Assembly: GCF_011008905.1 (NCBI RefSeq)
Contig: NZ_JAAIVI010000017.1
Coordinates: 1,651,750-1,715,749 of the forward strand
Reading direction: 5' to 3'
Source of the DNA: Wenzhouxiangella sp. XN201
Lineage (GTDB): Bacteria; Pseudomonadota; Gammaproteobacteria; Xanthomonadales; Wenzhouxiangellaceae
Length of the DNA stretch: 64,000 bases
A program made the translations under genes and the position numbers. The notes beneath the pieces were generated by a model. The model ran no database searches and was not told the origin of the DNA. It saw only the letters and a list, made by a program, of their open reading frames with translations. Positions within the stretch are counted from its first letter, which is position 1. The number at the start of each line of letters is the position of its first letter. This document shows positions 17,351 through 26,540 of the stretch, one piece after another.

Positions 17351-18544
17351 ATGAGCGACGAAGCGACTCTCAAGAGACTGCGAGACGAACTGGCGCAGAT
17401 CGAAGCCGACGGGCTGTACAAGCGCGAGCGGCAGATCACGACGCCGCAGCGCGTCGAGATCGAGACGCTCGAGGGCGGCAAGGTACTCAACTTCTGCGCC
17501 AACAACTATCTCGGCCTGGCCGACAACGCCGAGATCATCGCGGCGGCCAAGGCGGCACTGGACGATCACGGCTTTGGCCTGGCTTCGGTGCGTTTCATCT
17601 GCGGCACGCAGGATCTGCACAAACAACTGGAGAAGACCATCGCGGACTTCTTCGGCAAGGACGATGCCATTCTGTATGCGGCCTGCTTCGATGCCAACGG
17701 CGGGCTGTTCGAACCGCTGCTGGGGCCGGAGGACGCGCTGATCTCCGATCAGCTCAACCACGCCTCGATCATCGACGGCGTTCGCCTGTGCAAGGCCGAA
17801 CGCCATCGCTACCCCAATTCGGACATGGATGCGCTCGAAGACATCCTGAAAGAGACCCAGGACAAGCGGACCCGCCTGATCGCCACCGACGGCGTGTTCT
17901 CCATGGACGGCTACGTCGCAAAGCTCGACGAGATCACCGCCCTGGCCGAGAAGTACGACGCCCTGGTAATGGTCGATGACTGTCACGCCACCGGCTTCTT
18001 CGGCCCCACCGGCCGCGGCTCGGCCGAACACCACGGCGTGATGGACAAGGTCGATATCTTTACCTCGACCCTGGGCAAGGCCCTGGGTGGCGGCATGGGC
18101 GGCTTTACCGTGGCCAGCCAGCCAGTCGTCGACATGCTCAGGCAGCGCTCGCGGCCCTACCTGTTCTCGAATTCACTCGCGCCGCATTTGGTCGCCGCCA
18201 GCATCAAGGTATTCGAGATGCTGACCGGGTCGAGCGAGTTGCGCGATCGCGTGGCCGAGAACACACGCTTTTTCCGCCAGGCCATGCATGATGCCGGCTT
18301 CGAACTGCTGCCGGGCGAACACCCGATCGTACCGGTGATGCTGCACGACGCGCCGCTGGCGCAGAAAATGGCTGACGAACTGCTCAAGGAGGGGATCTAC
18401 GTGATCGGTTTCTTCTACCCGGTCGTCCCCAAGGGCCAGGCGCGCATTCGCACGCAGATCTCGGCGGCGCACACGCGTGAACATCTCGAGCAGGCCGTCG
18501 AGGCCTTCACCCGCGTCGGCAAACGCCTGGGTGTGATCGGCTAG
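17351..18544 (+). CDS. kbl: glycine C-acetyltransferase (2-amino-3-ketobutyrate CoA ligase)
   Basis: A 397-residue PLP enzyme of the alpha-oxoamine synthase family (E. coli Kbl 398). It splits 2-amino-3-ketobutyrate with CoA into glycine and acetyl-CoA, the second step after Tdh. Motifs are [11 protein letters not shown] (about 47), [30 protein letters not shown] and the PLP-lysine region [14 protein letters not shown] (about 237-250). It is followed after only 5 bp by a small channel gene, which may be translated from the same message. Confidence 0.97.
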   Translation: MSDEATLKRLRDELAQIEADGLYKRERQITTPQRVEIETLEGGKVLNFCANNYLGLADNAEIIAAAKAALDDHGFGLASVRFICGTQDLHKQLEKTIADFFGKDDAILYAACFDANGGLFEPLLGPEDALISDQLNHASIIDGVRLCKAERHRYPNSDMDALEDILKETQDKRTRLIATDGVFSMDGYVAKLDEITALAEKYDALVMVDDCHATGFFGPTGRGSAEHHGVMDKVDIFTSTLGKALGGGMGGFTVASQPVVDMLRQRSRPYLFSNSLAPHLVAASIKVFEMLTGSSELRDRVAENTRFFRQAMHDAGFELLPGEHPIVPVMLHDAPLAQKMADELLKEGIYVIGFFYPVVPKGQARIRTQISAAHTREHLEQAVEAFTRVGKRLGVIG

Positions 18545-18549
18545 TCGAC

Positions 18550-19032
18550 GTGAGTGAGATCGGCAGCGCGGAATGGACCGTCGCCCTGACCACGCTCGTG
18601 GTGGTCATGCTGGCAATATTCTTTCACTTCGAAGTCATTGCGGCGCTCAATCGCTGGGGAGCAGGCAAACGCCTGAGTAACCGGGGAGGCAGGCACCATC
18701 ACCACCGCCCCACCCTGCTGCTGGTCATGTTCGCCCTGCTGCTGGCCCACATCGCCGAAATCTGGCTGTTCGGCCTGGCCTACTGGGGCCTTCTGTCGTA
18801 TTCGGAACTCGGCGCCATCGTGGGTTACGACTCGCTGAGTTTTCTCGATTGCGTCTACTTTTCGGCAACCACTTACACCACCGTGGGCTGGGGCGACCTG
18901 TTCGCCGTCGGGCCGGTGCGTTTCCTCGCCGGCACCGAGGCCCTGGTGGGATTCATGCTGATTACCTGGTCGGCGTCGTTTGTCTACCTGATCATGGCCC
19001 GCACCTGGGGTGAAGCAGACAACGGACTTTGA
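18550..19032 (+). CDS. small potassium-channel-like membrane protein
   Basis: A 160-residue protein, GTG start 5 bp after kbl. Three or four hydrophobic segments are visible (about 8-33, 55-80, 125-147). The region between the last two holds a pore loop, FSATTYTTVGWGDLF, whose selectivity filter TVGWGD corresponds to the canonical TVGYGD. It fits the two-transmembrane ion-channel family (Ion_trans_2) with an added N-terminal segment and no regulatory RCK domain. K+ selectivity is inferred from the filter. The stop is 1 bp from the stop of the convergent SDR gene. Confidence 0.8.
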   Translation: MSEIGSAEWTVALTTLVVVMLAIFFHFEVIAALNRWGAGKRLSNRGGRHHHHRPTLLLVMFALLLAHIAEIWLFGLAYWGLLSYSELGAIVGYDSLSFLDCVYFSATTYTTVGWGDLFAVGPVRFLAGTEALVGFMLITWSASFVYLIMARTWGEADNGL

Positions 19033-19033
19033 T

Positions 19034-19846
19034 TCAGGCTCGGTGCCGCATCGCCTTGCGCACACTGCGCATGATCATTCGATGGTACAGCTCGGGGAAC
19101 CAGCGCTTGATCCACCAGAGCCAGCGCGTGTTGCCGTGGGTCAACAGCATGAATCGCCGCTTGCCGACAGCGCCAAACACCGTTTCGGCAACGTCCTCCA
19201 CAGTGACGCCCGAAGTGTCCATCCAACGCTCAACACGCTTGTGGTAGCCGTCGGGCGCGCGCATGGTTTGGGTCAGGTTGGTCCGCACGAACGCCGGACA
19301 CAGAACGGAAACATGCACGCCGGCCGGCGCCAGTTCAGTTCGCAGCATCTCGGACATCGCAATCACCCCGGCCTTGGCCGTGCCGTAGGCGTTGATCTGG
19401 GGAGCGCCAGCCAGGCCCGCAAATGACGACACGTTGACGACATGGCCGTGACCCTGTTCGCGCAGCATCGGCGCGAAGGCCTTGCAGCCCCAGACCACCC
19501 CCATCAGGTCGATATCGATTACCCAGCGCCAGTCTTCGGCCGGCGTGTCCTCGAGCGAACCGCCGACCGCTACCCCGGCGTTATTGACCAGCAAATCGAG
19601 TCGGCCGCGCGTTTCGCGCACATGCTCGACCAGCGCCTGCCATTGTTCTGGCTCGGTTACGTCCAGGGCCACCGCCTCGTTACCCTCACCCAGTGATTCG
19701 GCGACCCGGCGGGCCACATCGATATTGCGGTCGGCAATGATGACCTGCCATCCGCCAGCTGCGAATCGCCGTGCCATGGCCTCGCCCAGCCCCGAAGCTG
19801 CGCCGGTGATCAGCGCGGTATGATGCTTTTGTGTCGATTCGTCCAT
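19034..19846 (-). CDS. SDR-family NAD(P)-dependent oxidoreductase
   Basis: A classical short-chain dehydrogenase of 270 residues. The cofactor motif is TGAASGLG at the N-terminus, followed by the structural LVNNAGVAVGG; the active site is the serine of VNVSSFAG with YGTAK (Tyr-x3-Lys). The C-terminus is longer than the minimal 250 and ends in a basic helix. The ATG at 19846 is preferred; the open frame runs to 19876. The substrate cannot be told from sequence. It is divergent from corA with a 53-bp gap. Confidence 0.88.
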   Translation of the reverse strand: MDESTQKHHTALITGAASGLGEAMARRFAAGGWQVIIADRNIDVARRVAESLGEGNEAVALDVTEPEQWQALVEHVRETRGRLDLLVNNAGVAVGGSLEDTPAEDWRWVIDIDLMGVVWGCKAFAPMLREQGHGHVVNVSSFAGLAGAPQINAYGTAKAGVIAMSEMLRTELAPAGVHVSVLCPAFVRTNLTQTMRAPDGYHKRVERWMDTSGVTVEDVAETVFGAVGKRRFMLLTHGNTRWLWWIKRWFPELYHRMIMRSVRKAMRHRA

Positions 19847-19899
19847 GGCGGCATTCTCGGCGAGGACGTTTACCAAAACAAGTTCAGGGAGATCGTGCC

Positions 19900-21039
19900 A
19901 TGAGCCTCACGGACCAGCTCAACCACCTCCAGGACCTGGGCAAGCGATTCGTGCGTCAGCTCGTCCAGCTGCCGGCCCACCACCTGCTGGGTCTGACCCT
20001 TGCCGGTGCCCGCCGCCCACCCGGCACGGTACCCGGCACCCTGTTCATCGATCCCGACGCCATGCCGACCCGGATGACGGTGGTCTGTTTTCGCGGCAGC
20101 GAAGTCGAAACCCTGCGCAACCCCGATCTGGCAAGCCTGCGCCGCGCACGGACACAGTGTGAACGCATCTGGGTCGATGTCACCGGGTTCGGCAGCGACG
20201 AACTGCTCAAGGCCATCGGCCAGGAATTCGCGCTGCATCCGATGATGCTCGCCGACCTGGTCAACCGCGAGCCGCAGACCAAGACCGACAGCGCCGACGG
20301 CACCCACCTGATCGTCACCCAGGTCCCCCAGCTCGACCCCGAAAGCGGCCAGCCCGGGCTCGACACGCTGGGACTGGCGCTGGGGGACGGCTGGCTGTTG
20401 AGCTTTCGGGCGCGACAGAGCGCGCTGTTTGCACCCATTCACGATCGACTCGGGCGCCCCGAAAGCCGACTGCGCACCGACCCGCTCGACTACCTGGGCT
20501 ATGCCCTGCTCGACGTAGCCATCGACAGTCTGTTTCCGGTGCTGGAAGCCGTTGCCGCACGCATCGACCAGACCGAGGACGAGGTCCTCGACGGCCGCGG
20601 CGAGGATATCCTGCCCGCCATCCACGACCAGCGCCGCGCCCTGATCGCGCTCGGCCGCTTGTGCTGGCGCCAACGCGACCTGCTCTCGCGCCTGCTACGT
20701 GAGGAAACGGTATTTCGCCAGGAACTGCGCATCTACCTGCAGGATGTCCACGATCGGACGATCCAGCTGCAGGACATGGTCGACGCCACCCGTGAGCTGT
20801 CCGCCAGCCTGATCGAGCTGCACATGTCACTCAGCGCTCAGAGCAGCAACAAGGCCATGCAGACCCTGACGGTCATGGCCAGCATTTTCATTCCCCTGAC
20901 CTTCATGGCCGGCATATACGGTATGAACTTCGAGTACATGCCCGAACTGGACTGGGAGTGGGGTTATTTCGGACTGCTGGGACTGATGGGCGTCATCGGC
21001 CTCGGGCTCTATATCTGGTTCCGCCGCCGCTTCCTCTAG
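19900..21039 (+). CDS. corA: CorA-family divalent-cation transporter
   Basis: A 379-residue protein with a long cytoplasmic N-terminal domain and two C-terminal membrane helices. The signature is YGMNFEYMPEL at the end of the first helix, matching the GMN and MPEL hallmarks of CorA. The long stalk helix precedes it (LQDMVDATRELSAS). CorA takes up Mg2+, and some members move Co2+, Ni2+ or Zn2+. The ATG at 19900 follows AGTTCAGGGAG-type ribosome-binding sequence; an in-frame start at 19831 would overlap the divergent SDR gene and is rejected. Confidence 0.9.
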   Translation: MSLTDQLNHLQDLGKRFVRQLVQLPAHHLLGLTLAGARRPPGTVPGTLFIDPDAMPTRMTVVCFRGSEVETLRNPDLASLRRARTQCERIWVDVTGFGSDELLKAIGQEFALHPMMLADLVNREPQTKTDSADGTHLIVTQVPQLDPESGQPGLDTLGLALGDGWLLSFRARQSALFAPIHDRLGRPESRLRTDPLDYLGYALLDVAIDSLFPVLEAVAARIDQTEDEVLDGRGEDILPAIHDQRRALIALGRLCWRQRDLLSRLLREETVFRQELRIYLQDVHDRTIQLQDMVDATRELSASLIELHMSLSAQSSNKAMQTLTVMASIFIPLTFMAGIYGMNFEYMPELDWEWGYFGLLGLMGVIGLGLYIWFRRRFL

Positions 21040-21054
21040 GTGTTGTGTTGCTGC

Positions 21055-21780
21055 CACCGGGGGCCTCGACAAGTCACAGGCGGTTTCGCCAGCCTGCTGC
21101 ACAGGCGCTCGATTGGCTAACGCCACTGGTCGCTGTGCGAACCTCGACAAGTCAAAGGCGTTTCGCCCGGCTTGCTTCGCAAGCTCTTTGGGCGAGGTAC
21201 TTTTGTCGGTTGCAACAAAAGTACCCAAAAGTGCGCTTAAAAGACGCGGTTGGTCCGCAGGACCAGTTGGCCCAAGGGCTTAACGGAGATACCGCTTTTG
21301 CCTTCGCGATGGCTCGGTCGTGAAACATGACGTTTTCGATAGAGTCTGGGCGTAGCCCGCACCCACACAGCACGACCTCGATCGGGGTCGGCTTCGATTG
21401 AGGGTGGTACAGAGTCCAAGGGTAGGACGCCACTCGAAGTCGGAGTGCCAGATGCGGGCCTTAGCAGGCGTCATCGCAAGCCAGCATGTTCCGCAGCCGG
21501 TCCCAAGCAAAGCCCCAGTCACAGTCTGTGAAGCCACTCCGCTTAGATATTTCAGAGACGTAACCGTCATCTTTTAAGCGCATTTTTTGGGTACTTTTTT
21601 GGCGCGACAAAAAAGTACCTCGCCGCAAGTGCGCGCGAAGCGCGCCGGGCGAAACCGCCTTTGACTTGTCGAGGCCCGCCAACCCGGCGGTAGCAACGCA
21701 TAAGCCAGCGGCAGCGAGTTGACGAACCACCCTGCGAAGCAGGCAGGCGCGCCAGCCCCCACTGCGTTACCCTCAACTCC
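21055..21780. mobile_element. MITE-like element with about 100-bp inverted ends
   Basis: This gene-free stretch between corA and the MFS gene has long imperfect terminal inverted repeats: 21142-21243 against 21571-21674, roughly 85% identical by eye. Each end also contains its own perfect small hairpin (GGTACTTTTGT/ACAAAAGTACC at 21196-21225; GGTACTTTTTTG and its complement near 21590-21620). Outside the arms, the segment with CCTCGACAAGTC is partly duplicated on the left (21064 and 21142). The 327-bp core has no convincing gene or transposase. It looks like a non-autonomous mobile or structural repeat element. Confidence 0.65.
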
Positions 21781-21803
21781 AGTTCCGCAGGAACCCGAAA
21801 CAA

Positions 21804-23147
21804 GTGGTCACCCGAAAACGCGCACCAGCGAAGGAAATCTTCGGCTGGGCGATGTTCGACTTCGCCAACCAGGCCTACACGCTGTTGATCATCACGGTGG
21901 TCTTCGGCGACCTGTTTACGCGTGTGATCGTCGGCGATGCGCCCGACTACCGCCTGGGAAACCTGCTGTGGAGCATCGCCCTGGCCATCTCCTACGCCCT
22001 GGTAGTCGTGGCCAATCCAATCTGTGGCGCCATCATGGACCACGGCCGGCGGCGCAAGGCCTTCCTCTTCACCAGCTATCTGCTGACCGTAGCGGCAACC
22101 GCGCTGCTGTGGTTGGTCGAACCGGGCTGGATCACGACCGCGATGATCCTGATCATCGTCTCGAACTTCGCCTACGCCATTGGCGAGGGCTTTATCGCCA
22201 GCTTCCTGCCCGGCCTCGGCCCGCGCAAGGACCTGGGATGGATATCGGGCCTGGGCTGGGCACTGGGCTATGTCGGCGGCCTGGTCTCGACCGCTTTCGC
22301 CCTGCTCTTTCTGGGCGAGGTCAGCCTCGCCAACTACGACAATGTGCGCTGGGTCGGACCCTTCGCCGCCGTGTTCTTTCTCCTGACCGCCATTCCAACC
22401 TTCCTGTGGGTGCGCGATCGGGGCCGGCAAAGGGAACTCGGACCCGGCGACAGCGCGGTCAAGGCCGGCTTTCGGCGCCTGGCCAATACCTTCGCCCACG
22501 TGGCGCACTTCCCCGACCTGCGCTGGCTGCTGATCTCGATCTTCTTCAAGATGGCCGGTATCTACATCATCATCAGCTTCGCCTTTATCTACGGTGCCCA
22601 GGTGATCGGCTGGGACGAGTCGATCCGGATCGCCATGTTCGTCACCGTCCAGGTTACCGCCGCACTCGGCGCAGTCATCTTCGGCCTGCTGCAGCAGCGC
22701 CTGGGTGCCCGGCTGACCTACCTGCTGACGCTGTTCCTGTGGCTGATCGCCATTACCGCCATATGGCAGACACCCACCGTCGCCAGGCTGGCCGGGGAGT
22801 GGTTCGAGCTTAACTGGCAGGCCCAGCACGTTTTCCTGTTCGCCGGCCTGCTCGCGGGACTGAGCCTGGGCTCGTCGCAATCGGCCGGTCGCACCCTGGT
22901 CGGCACGCTCACGCCGCGCGGCAAGGCCGCCGAGTTCTTCGGCTTCTGGGGTACCGCCGGCAAGCTCGCCGCCATCTTCGGCATCCTGGGCCTGGGGCTG
23001 CTCCAGGCCTGGCTGGGTCTGGCCACCGCCATCGTATTCTGTCTGGTGCTATTTGCCGCGGCGATCGTGGCGGCCTGGCCGATCAACGAGGCCAGAGGAC
23101 ATCGCGCAGCAGATACTTGGCAAGAGCGGACTTCGGTTAAGTCGTGA
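21804..23147 (+). CDS. MFS transporter, UMF1/Atg22-like
   Basis: A 447-residue polytopic membrane protein with about 12 hydrophobic segments. It starts IFGWAMFDFANQAYTLLI, the typical N-terminus of the UMF1 group (related to yeast vacuolar Atg22), and has ICGAIMDHGRRRKAFLF between the second and third helices and NFAYAIGEGFIASFLP further on. The GTG start at 21804 gives the conserved N-terminus; no ATG is nearby. The substrate is unknown; fungal Atg22 exports amino acids from vacuoles. It lies directly after the MITE-like element. Confidence 0.85.
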   Translation: MVTRKRAPAKEIFGWAMFDFANQAYTLLIITVVFGDLFTRVIVGDAPDYRLGNLLWSIALAISYALVVVANPICGAIMDHGRRRKAFLFTSYLLTVAATALLWLVEPGWITTAMILIIVSNFAYAIGEGFIASFLPGLGPRKDLGWISGLGWALGYVGGLVSTAFALLFLGEVSLANYDNVRWVGPFAAVFFLLTAIPTFLWVRDRGRQRELGPGDSAVKAGFRRLANTFAHVAHFPDLRWLLISIFFKMAGIYIIISFAFIYGAQVIGWDESIRIAMFVTVQVTAALGAVIFGLLQQRLGARLTYLLTLFLWLIAITAIWQTPTVARLAGEWFELNWQAQHVFLFAGLLAGLSLGSSQSAGRTLVGTLTPRGKAAEFFGFWGTAGKLAAIFGILGLGLLQAWLGLATAIVFCLVLFAAAIVAAWPINEARGHRAADTWQERTSVKS

Positions 23148-23157
23148 TTCATTGGGC

Positions 23158-23306
23158 CTCACGCAGAGACGCAGAGAACGCGGAGTTCGCAGAGAAAAAC
23201 AGATCGAAAGTTGGAAAAGATCAGAACAAGTTGTTTTATCATTCCTCCATCAACCGGTCTTTCTCTTTTTCCCTGCGTCCTCTGCGTCTCTGCGACTCTG
23301 CGTGAG
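23158..23306. repeat. inverted repeat of ACGCAGAG units
   Basis: Left arm 23158-23199 contains four near-copies of ACGCAGAG; right arm 23272-23306 contains four of CTCTGCGT. The outer ends CTCACGCAGAG and CTCTGCGTGAG are exact complements. About 70 A+T-rich bases separate the arms. It fills the spacer between the MFS gene stop and the BtuF-like gene, and produces a spurious upstream extension of the latter's frame. Confidence 0.85.
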
Positions 23307-23339
23307 ACCGTGCCACCCGCAAAGCCCGATCGTAGACCA

Positions 23340-24110
23340 ATGCGTATTATCAGCCACACCTGCTCGAATACCGAGATCGTCTGCACCCTGGGCCGGGTCG
23401 ACTGGCTGGTGGGGGTCGACGATCATTCCGATTACCCGCCCGAGGTGGTCGAGCGCCTGCCGCGGATCGGGCCGGATCTCGACGTGGACGTGGAGAAGAT
23501 CCTCGCCCTCGAGCCGGACCTGGTCATCACCTCGCTGACCGTGCCCGGACACGAACGCTGCCTGGAACGCATGGAAAAAGCCGGGCTGCCCCTGCTGGTC
23601 ACCCGGCCGCACCGCCTGGCGGACGTGGCTGAAGATATCCGGCGTATCGGCGAGGCCATCAATGCCGATTCCGCGGCCGCAGAATGGGCCGGGCGGTTCG
23701 AGCAGGCGCTGAACCGGCAACCCCCGCCCGGCAGTCCGGTCCCCATCCTGGTCGAATGGTGGCCCAAACCCGTGATCGTCCCCGGACGGGATTCCTGGGT
23801 CAACGAAATGCTCGCGCTTGCCGGTGCGGTCAACCCGTGGGCCGACCAGCCGGCCGAAAGCCTGGAAGTGAGTACCGAAATGGTTCGGGACGCCGCTCCC
23901 CAAGCCATCGTCATGAGTTGGTGCGGGGTGGACGAGGCGAAATATCGCCCGCATATCGTGCGCCGCCGTGAAGGCTGGGAGGCGGTTCCTGCGATTGCCC
24001 ATGACCGGATCTTTGCGATCAGTGAAGCGTGGTTGGGGCGGCCGGGGCCGCGGTTGCTCGACGGTATCGAACTTCTGCGCCGTGTCGTTCAGGGTGTGGG
24101 GGCGGGGTGA
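23340..24110 (+). CDS. BtuF-like (Fe3+/cobalamin-type) substrate-binding protein, no signal peptide
   Basis: A 256-residue protein with the class III periplasmic-binding-protein fold: an N-terminal lobe (MRIISHTCSNTEIVCTLG, then RIGPDLDVDVEKILALEPDLVI), a long connecting helix and a C-terminal lobe (IVPGRDSWVNEMLALAG, WCGVDEAKYRP). BtuF-type proteins bind vitamin B12 or ferric siderophores for ABC import. No signal peptide or lipobox precedes the fold, and the frame upstream of the ATG at 23340 lies in a repeat, so it may be cytoplasmic or use another export route. No ABC permease or ATPase gene is adjacent. The stop codon lies within the left arm of a 209-bp inverted-repeat element. Confidence 0.75.
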   Translation: MRIISHTCSNTEIVCTLGRVDWLVGVDDHSDYPPEVVERLPRIGPDLDVDVEKILALEPDLVITSLTVPGHERCLERMEKAGLPLLVTRPHRLADVAEDIRRIGEAINADSAAAEWAGRFEQALNRQPPPGSPVPILVEWWPKPVIVPGRDSWVNEMLALAGAVNPWADQPAESLEVSTEMVRDAAPQAIVMSWCGVDEAKYRPHIVRRREGWEAVPAIAHDRIFAISEAWLGRPGPRLLDGIELLRRVVQGVGAG

Positions 24111-24315
24111 CGAGCGGCGGTGGCAATTCGCGGGAGCGGGGCGAACGCCGCCCGATCAACTGCTAGCCCAGGGGCTTTTTCGTGCCGACCTTATCAGGCA
24201 CCATCGAATTCAAGCGCAGTTGACCTTGGTCAGCGTGGGCCCATGCTGAAAGTGCGGAGGGGTTTGTGCCGGTATCCGCGCCCCGCTCCCGCGAATTGCC
24301 ACCCCCACTCGTCAC
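24107..24315. repeat. 209-bp element with 37-bp terminal inverted repeats (A)
   Basis: Arms 24107-24143 and 24279-24315 pair at 35 of 37 positions (shared core CAATTCGCGGGAGCGGGGCG). The core of about 135 bp has no gene; it holds a small AGCC-CAGG-GGCT hairpin followed by TTTTT at 24164-24180 that could end the upstream transcript. The left arm includes the stop codon of the binding-protein gene. Confidence 0.75.
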
Positions 24316-24393
24316 CTTGGCAGGTTTGGAGTGGCTTCATGGCGGGCTTCGGCCAGCGCATTGCCCATCCAATCAGCCTCCTCCAACATGTCA

Positions 24394-24608
24394 GCACCGG
24401 GTGGTGTCGTGCAAAATGCCGCGGGAAGCACTCGGCGGAAATCTCCCAATTATCCGCGCCTGCCGCTCCAAAAAACCAGGATTGAAAGCAACAGGCCACC
24501 AGCGTGCAGCCTTCATAATCTCGCTGGCACCCAAACGCCCCCACGGCCAGACGAGCCCATAGCGCCGCAAGCGCTTCCCGCGGCATTTTGCACGGCACCA
24601 CCCGGTGC
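24394..24608. repeat. 215-bp element with 36-bp terminal inverted repeats (B)
   Basis: Arms 24394-24429 and 24573-24608 pair at 35 of 36 positions (core GCAAAATGCCGCGGGAAGC). It lies 78 bp after element A and ends 30 bp before the rimO ATG. Size and arm pattern (CGG-GTGG, GCAA, CGCGGGA-GC) resemble element A, suggesting two diverged members of one family. No open frame of note lies inside, and the 78 bp between A and B hold nothing recognisable. Confidence 0.75.
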
Positions 24609-24638
24609 CGCCCCAACAACCGGGTAGAATACGCCGCC

Positions 24639-26000
24639 ATGAACCAACCCGATGCTGAACACCGCCCGAGCGTGGGCCTGGTCTCCCTGGGCTGCCCCAA
24701 GGCCCTGGTCGATTCCGAGGAGATCGTCTCGCGCCTGAAGAGCGAAGGCTACGATATCGCGGCCGACTACCAGCAGGCCGACCTGGTGGTGGTCAACACC
24801 TGCGGCTTCATCGACTCGGCCAAGGCCGAGTCACTGGAGAGCATCGGTGAGGCGCTGGAGGCCAACGGCAAGGTATTGGTCACGGGTTGCATGGGTGCAA
24901 AACCCGAAGACATCACCCGGATTCATCCCAAGGTGCTCGGCGTGACCGGACCACACCAGGCCGAAGCGGTGGTGACCACGGTCAACCAGCACCTGCCGCG
25001 CCCCCACGATCCGCGCTTCGACCTGGTGCCCCCCGGCGGCCTGAAACTCACGCCACAGCACTACGCATATCTAAAGATTTCAGAGGGTTGCAACCACAAG
25101 TGCAGTTTTTGCATTATCCCGTCGATGCGTGGCCGACTGGTCAGCCGGCCCCTGGGAATGATCATGCGCGAGGCCGAGCAACTGGCCGACCGGGGCGTAC
25201 AGGAACTGCTCGTGATCAGCCAGGACACCAGCGCCTATGGCGTCGACCTGAAATACCAGACCGACTACTGGCACGGGCGCGAATACGAAAGCCGAATCTA
25301 CGACCTGTGCGACGCACTGGGCGAGCTCGGCATCTGGGTGCGGCTGCACTACGTCTACCCCTACCCGCACGTCGACAAGCTCATTGGACTGATGAACGCC
25401 GGGCGCATCCTGCCCTACCTCGACATCCCGTTCCAGCATGCCAGCCATCGTGTGCTCAAGGCCATGAAACGCCCGGCCGCGGCCGAAAACACGCTCGAGC
25501 GCGTCCACCGCTGGCGACGGGAATGCCCCGAACTGGTCATCCGCTCGACCTTCATCGTCGGCTTTCCGGGCGAGACCGAAAATGACTTCCAGGAACTGCT
25601 CGACTGGCTCGATGAGGCCCAGCTCGACCGCGTCGGCTGCTTCACCTACTCACCCGTGGCCGGCGCGCGGGCCAACGAACTGCCCGATGCCGTACCCGCC
25701 GAAGTGGCCCAAGAACGCTGGCATCGCTTCATGCAGCATCAGTCCGCCATCAGCGCGCAACGCCTGAGACGGCGCATCGACAGCGTCGAACCGGTGCTGA
25801 TCGACGCGATCGAAGGATCGACCGCCATCGGTCGCAGCTACGGCGACGCGCCCGAGATCGACGGCCAGGTGGTCATCACCAATGCCGGGTCCGTGGGCCC
25901 GGGGGATGCCGTCATGGTCCACATCACGCGCGCCGACCAGCACGACCTGTACGGCGAAATGGTCGATGAGTCGGAACTGAGCCGGCTCAAGGCCATCTAA
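24639..26000 (+). CDS. rimO: ribosomal protein S12 methylthiotransferase
   Basis: A 453-residue radical-SAM enzyme (E. coli RimO 441) that methylthiolates an aspartate of ribosomal protein S12. The N-terminal UPF0004 domain has the three auxiliary-cluster cysteines ([29 protein letters not shown]). The radical SAM cluster is CNHKCSFC at about 150 with CIIPSMRGR, and a C-terminal TRAM domain ends the protein. The ATG at 24639 (MNQPDAE) is chosen because the longer frame from 24588 starts inside inverted-repeat element B. TAGAAT about 10 bp upstream is a possible -10 box. Confidence 0.97.
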   Translation: MNQPDAEHRPSVGLVSLGCPKALVDSEEIVSRLKSEGYDIAADYQQADLVVVNTCGFIDSAKAESLESIGEALEANGKVLVTGCMGAKPEDITRIHPKVLGVTGPHQAEAVVTTVNQHLPRPHDPRFDLVPPGGLKLTPQHYAYLKISEGCNHKCSFCIIPSMRGRLVSRPLGMIMREAEQLADRGVQELLVISQDTSAYGVDLKYQTDYWHGREYESRIYDLCDALGELGIWVRLHYVYPYPHVDKLIGLMNAGRILPYLDIPFQHASHRVLKAMKRPAAAENTLERVHRWRRECPELVIRSTFIVGFPGETENDFQELLDWLDEAQLDRVGCFTYSPVAGARANELPDAVPAEVAQERWHRFMQHQSAISAQRLRRRIDSVEPVLIDAIEGSTAIGRSYGDAPEIDGQVVITNAGSVGPGDAVMVHITRADQHDLYGEMVDESELSRLKAI

Positions 26001-26044
26001 AGCCCGTGCATCGATTTTTGACAGACCCAATCATGGAGAAAGCA

Positions 26045-26530
26045 GTGAAAAAGACCTTCAGCATACTCAGCGTACTCGTCCTGGCCGTTGCCTGCGGTCA
26101 GAGCGAAGAGCCTGCAGTGGAAGCCGAGACCGAAGCGGCGCAGGAGCAGTCGACCGACAGCGACCGCGAGATTCGGCGCAGCGCCGAGCGCGAGGAGCCC
26201 GCGGAACTGCCGCGGCGCGATCAGGTCGATCCCGAGAAGAAGATTCCCCGCATGGAAGGGGAAGCGGAAGAGGAAGGTTACGGGCTCACGATGGTGGTCG
26301 ACGGTTCCTCGCCGCAGGCCTTCCAGGAAAGCCTCGAGCTGATTGCCATGGACACCACATCCTCGCAGTATCAGCAGCTCGATGCAGCACTGCGTTACCT
26401 TGGCACCTACGACTCGTCTGCCTGGGGCGGGGGCATGTCGGCGCTGTACAAGTCCCTCGACGGCATGACCGGCGAGGAAATTATCCAGCGCGCTCAGGAA
26501 ATGCGGCAGGAACGCCGCAACCGCCAGTAG
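26045..26530 (+). CDS. small acidic lipoprotein of unknown function
   Basis: The function is not recognised. The GTG at 26045 is preceded by GGAGA at 5 nt and gives MKKTFSILSVLVLAVAC, a clean lipoprotein signal with the lipobox AVAC; the in-frame ATG at 26033 is the alternative. The mature part opens with about 70 highly charged, Glu-rich and probably disordered residues, then a folded-looking region containing SPQAFQESLELIAMDTTS and LDAALRYLG, and ends in a charged helix (IIQRAQEMRQERRNRQ). The tail resembles the small lipoproteins annotated as DUF6694-like, but that is a weak match from memory. It begins 44 bp after rimO and may share its transcript. Confidence 0.7.
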   Translation: MKKTFSILSVLVLAVACGQSEEPAVEAETEAAQEQSTDSDREIRRSAEREEPAELPRRDQVDPEKKIPRMEGEAEEEGYGLTMVVDGSSPQAFQESLELIAMDTTSSQYQQLDAALRYLGTYDSSAWGGGMSALYKSLDGMTGEEIIQRAQEMRQERRNRQ

Positions 26531-26540
26531 CCGTTACATA

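Noticed and set aside
21152-21433. Minus-strand frame of 93 codons inside the MITE-like element
   Set aside because: It runs through the inverted end and has no ribosome-binding site or domain; more likely repeat-derived than a gene.
24588-24638. N-terminal extension of rimO from 24588
   Set aside because: The extra 17 codons lie in the right arm of inverted-repeat element B and are absent from the family's usual N-terminus.
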